The position numbers were made by a program, and so were the translations under genes. DNA of 12,762 nucleotides from Actinomycetota bacterium (GTDB taxonomy: Bacteria > Actinomycetota > Thermoleophilia > Solirubrobacterales > 70-9): the NCBI GenBank assembly GCA_005884985.1, contig VAYK01000046.1, positions 1 to 12,762 of the forward strand, given 5' to 3'. Under the pieces are notes generated by a model. The model ran no database searches, was not told where the DNA came from, and saw nothing but the letters and a program-made list of their open reading frames with translations. Shown piece after piece: positions 7,694 to 12,762 of this stretch. Numbering within the stretch: position 1 is the stretch's first letter; every line of letters starts with the position of its first letter.

Positions 7694-8644
7694 CTACCCC
7701 TTGAACGTCGAGCGGCCGGCGTCGCCGAACGGCTCGTCCCGCTCGCGGACCGCCTCGTGCCAACCGGCCTCGGCGGCCCGGCGCTGGAACGCGTAGCCCT
7801 CTGGCGTGTGGCGGGCGATCCCGTCGAAGAAGGTGCCGAGGAGCTGGGTCGCGTGCAGGCCCTGCGCGTACACCGACTGGTTGACGAGCAGCTTGTGCAT
7901 CACGAGCTGGTTCACGGGCACCCGCGCCACCCGGCCGAGCAGCGCCTCGAAGCGCTCGTCGAGGCGCTCGGCGGGCGCCGCCTCGGTCGCGAGCCCCCAC
8001 TCGACGGCCTCCGTGCCCGAGATCGAGTCGCCGGTCAGGAGCAGGCGCTTCGCCCGCGCCGGCCCGATCCGCCAGGACCAGAGCGCGGTCGTCGGCACGC
8101 CCCAGACCCGAGCCGGAGGGTAGCCGATCTTCGCCTCGTCCTCGATCACCAGCAGGTCAGAGCAGAGCGCCATGTCGGTGCCGCCGGCGACGCAGAAGCC
8201 ATGCACCTTGCACAGCACCGGCTTCTCGGAGTGGAACAGGCTCATGAAGCCGCGGACGTTCCGCGACATCATCTGGAAGTCGACCACCGGGTCCCAGACG
8301 CGATCAGGGTCGTGGTTGGCCGCCTGGACGGCGGGATCGAGCGCCGAGCCATCAGGGCCGGCCGCGTCCTCGGCTGCGCCTGTGGGCGCGGCCGGGTCCG
8401 CTCCCCCGCGCCGGTCCTTCACTCCCTCGGCGAACTCGACCAGGTCGTAGCCACCGCAGAATCCGGAGCCGTTGCCGGCCAAGGCCAGCACATGCACGTG
8501 CGGGTCCAGATTCGCCCGGTCAACGCAGGCCGACAGCTCGCGCGGCATCTCGAGGGTGATCCCGTTGCCGCGCTCGGGGCGGTCGAGGGTGATCCGCGCC
8601 ACCCACCCGTCGCGCTCGTAGGTCATCGTGCTGAGCGTCTCCAT
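7694..8644 (-). CDS. Crotonase / enoyl-CoA hydratase superfamily protein with atypical active site
   Basis: 316-residue cytoplasmic protein of the crotonase fold, which binds acyl-CoA thioesters. The N-terminal ITLDRPERGNGIT and the oxyanion-hole segments GFCGGYDL (61-68) and HGFCVAGGTDMALCSDL (148-164) are clear. Residues about 75-125 are an Ala/Asp/Pro-rich insertion not found in short hydratases. At the positions where enoyl-CoA hydratases carry the two catalytic glutamates, this protein reads GGTDMAL and YPPARVWGVP, so the first is Asp or absent and the second is not Glu. Hydratase activity is therefore doubtful; another crotonase chemistry (isomerase, hydrolase, decarboxylase) is possible. 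The ATG at 8644 has AGGAG four bases upstream, favouring it over the in-frame ATG at codon 7. It is divergent from the LigD-type gene by 40 bp and upstream of the thioesterase. Confidence 0.85.
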   Translation of the reverse strand: METLSTMTYERDGWVARITLDRPERGNGITLEMPRELSACVDRANLDPHVHVLALAGNGSGFCGGYDLVEFAEGVKDRRGGADPAAPTGAAEDAAGPDGSALDPAVQAANHDPDRVWDPVVDFQMMSRNVRGFMSLFHSEKPVLCKVHGFCVAGGTDMALCSDLLVIEDEAKIGYPPARVWGVPTTALWSWRIGPARAKRLLLTGDSISGTEAVEWGLATEAAPAERLDERFEALLGRVARVPVNQLVMHKLLVNQSVYAQGLHATQLLGTFFDGIARHTPEGYAFQRRAAEAGWHEAVRERDEPFGDAGRSTFKG

Positions 8645-8684
8645 GCGGCTCCTCTCGGTCGAATGCGGGACGATCCTTCCACCC

Positions 8685-8963
8685 GTGGCGACGAAAGGGC
8701 GGTACACGACGATCGAGGCGGCCGGGCACCAGGTGCGGCTGTCGAACCCGGACAAGGTCTTCTTCCCGGAGGCGGGCCACACGAAGCTCGACCTCGCCAA
8801 CTACTACCTCGAGGCCGCGGACGCGGCGCTGGTCCACCTGCGCGAGCGGCCCACCACCCTGAAGCGCTTCGTCGACGGCGCCGGCGGCGACTTCTTCTTC
8901 CAGAAGCGAGTGCCGGAGAAGGCGCCGAAATGGCTCGAGACCGCAACGACGCCGCTCACTTGA
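8685..8963 (+). pseudogene. ligD: LigD-type NHEJ polymerase domain, N-terminal piece ending in a frameshift
   Basis: First part of a stand-alone polymerase/primase (archaeo-eukaryotic primase fold) of bacterial non-homologous end joining. From GTG at 8685 the frame encodes VRLSNPDKVFFPEAG, DLANYYLEAAD, LRERPTTLKRFVDG and FFFQKRVPEKAPKWLET (codon 86, ending 8942), all matching the family N-terminus. It then reads six unrelated codons to TGA at 8961-8963. The rest of the protein follows from about 8948 in another frame. In relatives about 18 residues, with a pattern like a beta hairpin (SGR...), separate the WxET and AAH segments; here they are gone. Estimated loss is about 49-55 nt, with length leaving remainder 1 on division by 3. 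The GTG is chosen because the family protein begins a few residues before the TTIEA... strand. Confidence 0.8.
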
Positions 8964-9649
8964 TCTGGGCCGTGAACCTCGGCGTGATCGACTTCAATCC
9001 CGGGCCGGTGCGCCGCGCCGACCTCGACCACCCCGACGAGCTGCGGGTCGATCTCGACCCGACGCCCGAGGCCTCGTGGGACGACGTCCGCAAGGTCGCG
9101 ATGGTCGTTCGTGAGGTGCTCGACGAGCACGGGCTGGCCGGCTTCCCGAAGACCTCCGGCTCGCGGGGCATCCACGTCAACGTCCGGGCGGAGCCCGAGC
9201 ACGGATTCACGGAGGTGCGCCGGGCGGCGCTCGCCCTCGCCCGCGAGGTCGAGCGACGTGTTCCGAAGCTCGCCACCTCGAAGTGGTGGAAGGAGGAGCG
9301 CCACGGCGTGTTCGTCGACTACAACCAGAACGCCCGCGATCGCACCGTCGCCTCGGCCTACTCGGTCCGCCCGGTTGCCGACGCGCGGGTCTCCTGCCCC
9401 CTCACCTGGGACGAGGTGCCAGACGCCGAGGCGGCCGAGCTTCGGCTTGACACGGTCCCCGCCCGGCTCACGAAGGTGGGCGACCCATCGGCGGACATCG
9501 ACCAGCACTCGGGCTCTCTCGAAAGCCTGCTCGAGCTCGCGGCCCGCGACGAGGCCGAGGGCCTCGGCGACGCGCCGTGGCCGCCCCATTTCGCGAAGCA
9601 GCGCAGCGAGCCGAAGCGGGTGCAGCCGAGCAAGGCCAAGCGGAAGTAG
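8930..9649 (+). CDS. ligD: LigD-type NHEJ polymerase domain, main catalytic piece
   Basis: Remainder of the end-joining polymerase, 239 residues if read from the ATG at 8930. Family similarity begins at NDAAHLIWAVNLG (8945 on). It includes the metal-binding DxD in ELRVDLDPTP, the nucleotide-binding KTSGSRGIHV with its histidine, then ALAREVERR, SKWWKEERHGVFVDYNQ and TVASAYSVRP. All recognised catalytic residues of the primase-type active site are therefore in this piece, while the N-terminal strands are in the 8685 piece. The ATG at 8930 is preceded by GGAGAAGG seven bases upstream, so this fragment could be translated separately, probably as a poorly folded protein. The gene is convergent with the ligase (5 bp between stops), a classic NHEJ pairing. 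No Ku gene is in the window. Confidence 0.85.
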   Translation: MARDRNDAAHLIWAVNLGVIDFNPGPVRRADLDHPDELRVDLDPTPEASWDDVRKVAMVVREVLDEHGLAGFPKTSGSRGIHVNVRAEPEHGFTEVRRAALALAREVERRVPKLATSKWWKEERHGVFVDYNQNARDRTVASAYSVRPVADARVSCPLTWDEVPDAEAAELRLDTVPARLTKVGDPSADIDQHSGSLESLLELAARDEAEGLGDAPWPPHFAKQRSEPKRVQPSKAKRK

Positions 9650-9654
9650 GGGAG

Positions 9655-10092
9655 CTACGCGTCGAGCTGGTCGAACGTGCAGTCGCCCGGGTCCTTGTCC
9701 TCACGCCAGCGCAGGACCTTGGTGCCGTGACGGATGCGGCCGTCGCTGACGTGGTCGAACGAGACCTCGACGACGAACTCCGGGCGCAGCTCGATCCATT
9801 CGAGATCGCGCCCGGCCGCCCAGCGGCTCGGATCGCCCGAGCCCCGTTCGCCCGTCTCGTACGGAGCCAGCTTGGCGACCAACTCACGCTTCTCCTTGGC
9901 CCGGAAGCCCGAGGTATGCCCGACGACGCGCAGCTCGCCGTCGTCGTATAGGCCCAGAATCAACGAGCCGACCGTCCCCTCCTCCTTCCCCGGCCGCCAC
10001 CCGACGACCACGCAGTCGGCGGTGCGGACGCGCTTTACCTTCACCATCCCCTTGCGCTCGCCGGGTCGGTAGGGAGCATCGAGCTCCTTGTG
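9655..10092 (-). pseudogene. ligC: ATP-dependent DNA ligase, C-terminal (OB-fold) piece out of frame with its N-terminus
   Basis: This frame, read from about 10092 to the TAG at 9655-9657, encodes KELDAPYRPGERKGMVKVKR, then TADCVVVGWRPGKEEGTVGS, LILGLYDDGELRVVGHTSGF and ELRPEFVVEVSFDH...RHGTKVLRWREDKDP. These are nucleotidyltransferase motif V and the oligonucleotide-binding domain of LigC/LigD-type ligases, so the similarity starts upstream of the first in-frame ATG (10047) and the piece is a continuation of the 10597 gene. The junction lacks an estimated 13-16 codons that carry motif IV (DGVxAK). The ATG at 10047 sits directly on AAGGGG with no spacing, so independent translation is unlikely. 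Confidence 0.82.
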
Positions 10093-10597
10093 GCGCTGCC
10101 TTTGCGAGGGTCCGTTCCATGGGTGTCAGCTGGATCGAGCCGGCGGCGGTCTTCTTACGCCCTCCGAGGCCGGCGAGCAGTGCTTCGAGTCGCGTGCGCC
10201 GGTCGATGAAGGGACGGGTGAGGAGCTTTTCCCTTCCCTCGGCCAGGAGGTCGAAGGCGCGCAGGAGAGCCGGTGTTCGCTCGGCGAGCATCCTCACCCG
10301 CGATTGGGCCGGGTGTAGCCGGTTCTGGAGTGCGTCGAACTGCTCGTGCCCGTCGGCCCCGAGGATCAGGAGCTCACCATCGAGCACGTAGCGGGCGGGC
10401 GGGAGCTCGAGCTCGGGGAAGTAGCGACGCAGCGGCTTGGCGCCCCTGGACTGCAGGTAGACGTCCTCGCCGTCGACGAATGCGATGACGCGAAAGCCGT
10501 CGAATTTCGGCTCGTAGATCCACTCCTCACCCTCCGGAATCGTCTTCCGGGACAGGGCGAGCTGCGGCTGGATGGGCGGCTTCAGCGGCAGAGCCAT
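9884..10597 (-). CDS. ligC: ATP-dependent DNA ligase (LigC/LigD-ligase type), adenylation domain, frameshifted
   Basis: Seals nicks or double-strand breaks through a lysyl-AMP intermediate; with the adjacent LigD-type polymerase it forms a bacterial NHEJ set. From ATG at 10597: substrate-binding start PPIQPQLALS, active-site KFDG with Lys31 (EPKFDGFR), motif VLDGELLI (71-78), LQNRLHP, RVRMLAERTPA and motif IIIa AFDLL (114-118), down to SIQLTP (154-159). After about residue 168 the frame leaves the family and runs as Arg/Gly-rich nonsense to 9884. The normal continuation is one base out of phase from about 10092. Motif IV is deleted, so the product would be inactive if the sequence is correct. 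TAGGAT precedes the ATG by 7 nt, with no Shine-Dalgarno. Confidence 0.85.
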   Translation of the reverse strand: MALPLKPPIQPQLALSRKTIPEGEEWIYEPKFDGFRVIAFVDGEDVYLQSRGAKPLRRYFPELELPPARYVLDGELLILGADGHEQFDALQNRLHPAQSRVRMLAERTPALLRAFDLLAEGREKLLTRPFIDRRTRLEALLAGLGGRKKTAAGSIQLTPMERTLAKAAPQGARCSLPTRRAQGDGEGKARPHRRLRGRRVAAGEGGGDGRLVDSGPIRRRRAARRRAYLGLPGQGEA

Positions 10598-10601
10598 GCC
10601 A

Positions 10602-10637
10602 GCGATCCTAGCCCGGCCGAGCGCCTTCTAGGATCGC
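10602..10637. promoter_or_regulatory. Symmetric divergent promoter/operator: perfect 10-bp inverted repeat
   Basis: GCGATCCTAG (10602-10611) and CTAGGATCGC (10628-10637) are exact inverted copies separated by 16 bp. Each arm holds TAGGAT reading outward: the minus-strand copy (10610 to 10605) is 7 nt before the ligase ATG at 10597, and the plus-strand copy (10629-10634) is 7 nt before the ATG at 10642 of the oxidoreductase remnant. The simplest reading is two face-away -10 elements giving leaderless messages. Binding by a dimeric regulator to the symmetric pair is also possible. A third copy of the 10-mer stands at 3255-3264. No -35 consensus is evident. Confidence 0.5.
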
Positions 10638-10641
10638 GCCG

Positions 10642-10817
10642 ATGCCCGGAGCAGATCCGCCCCGCGAGTGCGACGTGGCCGTCCTGCGCGCAGGGATCGT
10701 CGGTCTCGCCGCGGCGCGCGAGCTTGGCCCGCGTCACGACGGTCTGCGGGTGGTCGTGCTCGAACAATGAGTCGGGGATCGCGACTCATCAGAGACCAGA
10801 CCAGCGGTGTCGTCCAC
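10642..10817 (+). pseudogene. lhgO: Decayed N-terminal remnant of an L-2-hydroxyglutarate oxidase-type FAD enzyme
   Basis: From ATG at 10642 a 42-codon frame reads ECDVAVLRAGIVGLAAARELG then RHDGLRVVVLEQ and stops at 10768-10770. This is the FAD-binding Rossmann start of the DAO/LhgO family, but the first glycine of the GxGxxG motif is Arg. Homology continues in a second frame as ESGIATHQ (10769-10792) after one extra base, then in a third frame as SGVVH (10803-10817), where about two bases of the TGHN codons are missing. Intact LhgO proteins are near 400 residues and read HQTGHNSGVVHAG here. Nothing further is recognisable after 10817. Three frames within 180 bp plus a lost key residue indicate a dead gene fragment rather than one sequencing slip. 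A promoter-like TAGGAT still precedes it by 7 nt. Confidence 0.7.
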
Positions 10818-10951
10818 CGAATGAGGACCTGAGCGATGCCACCCCGCTGCGACTTGTCGACACAAAGACGGTCGGTTCAGGCATCCTCATCCTCACCTAC
10901 CAGTCGGCAGGAAAGGAAGCGGAGGGGTCGGACTCCCAGTAGCGGTCGCAA

Positions 10952-10977
10952 CCACGGACATCGCATCGTGTCCGTGG
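10952..10977 (-). terminator. Hairpin downstream of the CapA-like gene (distal)
   Basis: CCACGGACA (10952-10960), an 8-nt loop and TGTCCGTGG (10969-10977) form a perfect 9-bp stem. It lies about 40 nt beyond the CapA-like stop on the minus strand. No T-run follows on either strand, so it is a candidate terminator or 3'-end stabiliser without the classical U-tract. Confidence 0.4.
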
Positions 10978-10991
10978 GGTGCTTGAGCGGA

Positions 10992-11009
10992 GCCTCCGTG
11001 GTCGGAGGC
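10992..11009 (-). terminator. Hairpin immediately downstream of the CapA-like gene (proximal)
   Basis: GCCTCCG (10992-10998), loop TGGT and CGGAGGC (11003-11009) form a perfect 7-bp GC-rich stem starting 9 nt after the CapA-like stop codon on the minus strand. With the distal hairpin it makes a tandem pair, as often found at high-GC transcript ends lacking a U-tract. Confidence 0.45.
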
Positions 11010-11018
11010 CCGCGCCGC

Positions 11019-12218
11019 CTACCCCGGCAGCTTCGGCGGCAGCGGCTCGATATGCGTGCCGTGGCCGATCACGCTCACCGTCCGCCCGTAGGACCCTCGC
11101 AGCAGCGTCGGGTCCCCCTCCCCCTTCCTGAGCGCGTCCCCGATCGGCAGCACCTCGAAGTCGGGATGGTTGACGAACACAGGCACGTAGCTGACGTCGC
11201 GCACCCGGACGTGGCCACCCTTGGCGACACAGTCGAGCAGGGCGATCAGGCCGTCCTGGCTCGACGCGGGCAGCCCCGCCTCGGGGCTCTGGTTCGAGAT
11301 CAGGTTGCCCTCACTGAAGACGACGAACTTGTCGTTGATCCGCTCGATCGGCTGCACGGCGTGTGGGCCCTGGCCGACGATCGCCGTGATCAGGGACGAC
11401 GCGGTGAGCTTCTTGGCCAGGCTCAGCTGTCCGGGGCTGGGCTCGGACTGGTATTCGGGGACGATCTCGCCGCCCCAGTGGAGATTGACGATCACTGCGT
11501 CGGCGCCCAGTTTGTGAGCCCGGCGCGCGTCGGCCAAGACCGCGTCAGGGCTGGCGATGTTCACGGACCACGTGTGGGGCGACGGGATCCCGTTCGTGTC
11601 CGTCGTGTAGGCGAGGAAGGCAACCTTCACTCCGTGGACGTCGACGATCACCGGCTTGCGCTGCGCCGCCGGCGACGGGAACGAGCCCGTGTGCTCGACG
11701 CCGGCGTGGTCGAGGGCCTCGCCCGTATCGTCGATTCCGGTCTGGGTCTGGTCGAGAGAGTGGTTGGAGGCCGTGTCGCAGGCGTCCCAGCCGGTGGCCT
11801 TGATTCCCTTCGCCAGCTCCGGAGGGGTGTTGAAGATCGGGTAGCTGGCCGGCGCCGCCGGGGTCATCGGCGTCTCGACGTGGCACAGCGCCAGGTCGGC
11901 ACGCGCGACGTAGGGCTTGATCTCCGTGAACAGGGGGGCGAAGTCGTATTGCCCCCCGCCGAGGACAAGCGCCCGCTCCCAGACCGGCGAATGGATCAGC
12001 AGGTCGCCGCTGGCCTCGACCGTGAACCGCACGGGCTGCGCCTCGCGCTGGGCGCGGACCACGTCGCCGGGCGAGAGCGATTTTCCGCCGCCGCCCGCGC
12101 ATCCGACGGCGAGGCCGATGCCAAGAGCTGTGGCCGCGAGGACCGCAAGCGCCGCGAGGCGCCGCCTGTGGGCGGCCCTGGGACGGTGGCGAGTACGCGG
12201 TTCCCCAGGCGCGGGCAT
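11019..12218 (-). CDS. CapA / PGA_cap-family lipoprotein (metallophosphatase-like)
   Basis: 399-residue predicted surface lipoprotein. Residues 1-40 give a long Arg-rich n-region, a hydrophobic core and a lipobox ending LAVGC (Cys40), followed by a Gly-rich linker. The domain then shows the CapA series: SGDLLIHSPV, ADLALCHVETPM, TASNHSLDQ, VHGVKVAFLAYT, VIVNLHWGGEI, AIVGQGPHAVQPIE and FSEGNLI. Named for poly-gamma-glutamate capsule synthesis, this calcineurin-like fold is found in many bacteria that make no such polymer. No capBCE genes are in view, so a capsule role is not supported; a cell-surface hydrolase is the cautious call. The ATG at 12218 is chosen over the open frame to 12335, which would overlap the divergent gene and hide the signal peptide. 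GACAAT lies 8 nt upstream. Hairpins follow the stop. Confidence 0.88.
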   Translation of the reverse strand: MPAPGEPRTRHRPRAAHRRRLAALAVLAATALGIGLAVGCAGGGGKSLSPGDVVRAQREAQPVRFTVEASGDLLIHSPVWERALVLGGGQYDFAPLFTEIKPYVARADLALCHVETPMTPAAPASYPIFNTPPELAKGIKATGWDACDTASNHSLDQTQTGIDDTGEALDHAGVEHTGSFPSPAAQRKPVIVDVHGVKVAFLAYTTDTNGIPSPHTWSVNIASPDAVLADARRAHKLGADAVIVNLHWGGEIVPEYQSEPSPGQLSLAKKLTASSLITAIVGQGPHAVQPIERINDKFVVFSEGNLISNQSPEAGLPASSQDGLIALLDCVAKGGHVRVRDVSYVPVFVNHPDFEVLPIGDALRKGEGDPTLLRGSYGRTVSVIGHGTHIEPLPPKLPG

Positions 12219-12263
12219 CGGGTCGAATTGTCGCCAACCGCGCGGCTGTCGAGTCGGCCGGAG

Positions 12264-12269
12264 TAGGCT
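12264..12269 (+). promoter_or_regulatory. Candidate -10 box of the acyl-CoA dehydrogenase gene (TAGGCT)
   Basis: TAGGCT matches TANNNT and is followed by exactly 8 nt and the ATG at 12278. A GGAG lies within those 8 nt but only 3 nt from the ATG, too close for a normal Shine-Dalgarno. The 59-bp gap also carries GACAAT on the minus strand (12232 to 12227), 8 nt before the CapA-like ATG, so the two genes share a compact divergent promoter region. Confidence 0.35.
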
Positions 12270-12277
12270 CGGAGCTG

Positions 12278-12762
12278 ATGGAGGCGGCGACAGAGGAACG
12301 GGTCGAGGGAGCGCCGACAGAGCACCCGTGCTCATCGTTCGCGAAGTCGCTGTTCCTGGGCGAGATCCACGAGGAGCTGGTCTTTCCGTGGCCGCAGCCC
12401 GACCCCGACGAGCAGGACAAGGTCCGGGCCCTGATCGCCAGCGCCCACGAGCTGGGCTCCCGGCTGGACCCGCGCAAGATCGAGGAGGACGGCTGGATCG
12501 GCGACGACGTGATCCGCGAGCTCGGGGAGCGCGGCCTGTGTGGCCTCTATGTCCCCGAGCGCTTCGGCGGCCAGGGTCTCTCCCAGACCGGCTACGCGCG
12601 CGTGTTCGAGACCTTTGCCCGGATCGACGCCACCCTCTCGATCGTCCTCGGCGTTCACCAGTCGATCGGCTTCAAGGGCATCCACATGTTCGGCACCGAG
12701 GAGCAGAAGGAGCGCTTCCTCCCCGACCTTGCAGCGGGTCGCAAGCTCGCCGGCTTCGCGCT
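12278..12762 (+). CDS. Acyl-CoA dehydrogenase, C-terminus outside window
   Basis: FAD-dependent flavoenzyme that introduces an alpha-beta double bond into acyl-CoA. About 161 codons are present. An N-terminal extension (SSFAKSLFLGEIHEELVFPW) resembles the longer, very-long-chain type acyl-CoA dehydrogenases of actinobacteria. The helical N-terminal domain follows: LGERGLCGLYVPERFGGQGL, then YARVFETFARIDATLSIVLG, GVHQSIGFKGIHMFGTEEQK and RFLPDLAAGRKLAGFAL, where the middle beta domain would begin. The substrate-binding and catalytic-base regions lie off the right edge, so chain length cannot be judged. The ATG at 12278 is the first good start. The gene diverges from the CapA-like gene. A beta-oxidation role agrees with the crotonase and thioesterase genes 4 kb away, though they are not in one operon. 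Confidence 0.92.
   Translation, partial: MEAATEERVEGAPTEHPCSSFAKSLFLGEIHEELVFPWPQPDPDEQDKVRALIASAHELGSRLDPRKIEEDGWIGDDVIRELGERGLCGLYVPERFGGQGLSQTGYARVFETFARIDATLSIVLGVHQSIGFKGIHMFGTEEQKERFLPDLAAGRKLAGFA

Larger units (their letters stand above)
10818..11018. other. Non-coding stretch with no recognised gene
   Basis: About 200 bp between the oxidoreductase remnant and the CapA-like gene. One plus-strand frame (ending at a TAG at 10940-10942) reads LVDTKTVGSGILILTYQSAG, which looks protein-like, perhaps the C-terminus of another lost gene, but I cannot assign it and it has no start. The right half holds two perfect hairpins described separately. No tRNA or repeat family is recognised. Confidence 0.5.

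Noticed and set aside
7757..8929. Open frame continuous with the LigD polymerase main piece, running antisense to the crotonase gene
   Set aside because: It is a chance opening. The true N-terminus of the polymerase is in another frame from 8685.
7001..10100. Programmed ribosomal frameshifting in pyk, ligD and ligase
   Set aside because: No slippery heptamer was seen at the junctions, and residues are missing as well as the frame changed, which frameshifting cannot restore.
10836..12266. A 476-codon plus-strand frame opposite the CapA-like gene
   Set aside because: Low-complexity Arg/Val/Asp-rich shadow with no motifs; the minus strand carries a clear lipoprotein.
12219..12335. Longer start (ATG at 12335) for the CapA-like gene
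   Set aside because: It would add 39 Pro/Arg-rich residues before the signal peptide and overlap the start of the divergent acyl-CoA dehydrogenase.
1..12762. CRISPR arrays, tRNA/rRNA genes, insertion sequences, attachment sites
   Set aside because: No regularly spaced repeats, tRNA cloverleaf, transposase or terminal inverted repeats were seen on either strand.

Overview
High-GC DNA (by eye about two thirds G+C or more), very densely packed, with GTG starts, 4-bp start/stop overlaps and several genes whose start codon lies 7-8 nt after a -10-like hexamer. Gene content (OpuC-type osmolyte transporter with CBS domains, CtpE-like P-type ATPase, stand-alone LigD-type polymerase beside a LigC-type ligase, CapA-like lipoprotein, acyl-CoA dehydrogenase) suggests an actinobacterium, possibly Thermoleophilia (Solirubrobacterales-like). 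The phylum is fairly likely; the class is a guess from recalled family sequences.

Layout: (1) 1-3245, minus strand: a tightly overlapped osmoprotectant/quaternary-amine ABC operon, ATPase -> permease -> permease -> substrate-binding lipoprotein, the last running off the left edge. (2) 3246-3293: a 48-bp divergent promoter gap. (3) 3294-7205, plus strand: a CtpE-like P-type cation ATPase followed after 5 bp by pyruvate kinase, whose C-terminus is broken. (4) 7221-8644, minus strand: a crotonase-family protein and a hotdog thioesterase. (5) 8685-10597: a convergent pair of NHEJ-type genes, a LigD polymerase-domain gene (plus) and a LigC/LigD-type ATP-dependent DNA ligase (minus), both broken by an internal deletion with frameshift. 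(6) 10602-10637: a perfect 10-bp inverted repeat carrying a -10-like box on each strand. (7) 10642-11018: a decayed N-terminal remnant of an L-2-hydroxyglutarate oxidase-type FAD enzyme and two hairpins, otherwise no recognised gene. (8) 11019-12218, minus strand: a CapA/PGA_cap lipoprotein. (9) 12278-end, plus strand: an acyl-CoA dehydrogenase, incomplete at the right edge.

The genes form ordinary modules: osmoadaptation, cation transport, glycolysis, acyl-CoA metabolism, DNA repair and cell surface. I see no convincing undescribed multi-gene system. The most unusual signals are: (a) three neighbouring conserved genes (pyk, ligD-pol, ligase) that each lack an estimated 45-55 nt with loss of frame, which points to either real local decay or a systematic assembly fault; (b) a repeated 10-mer, CTAGGATCGC, just upstream of three start codons, two copies forming a symmetric divergent promoter; and (c) a wider pattern of promoter-like boxes at fixed spacing before starts, suggesting leaderless transcripts. 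No tRNA, rRNA, CRISPR array or insertion sequence was seen.
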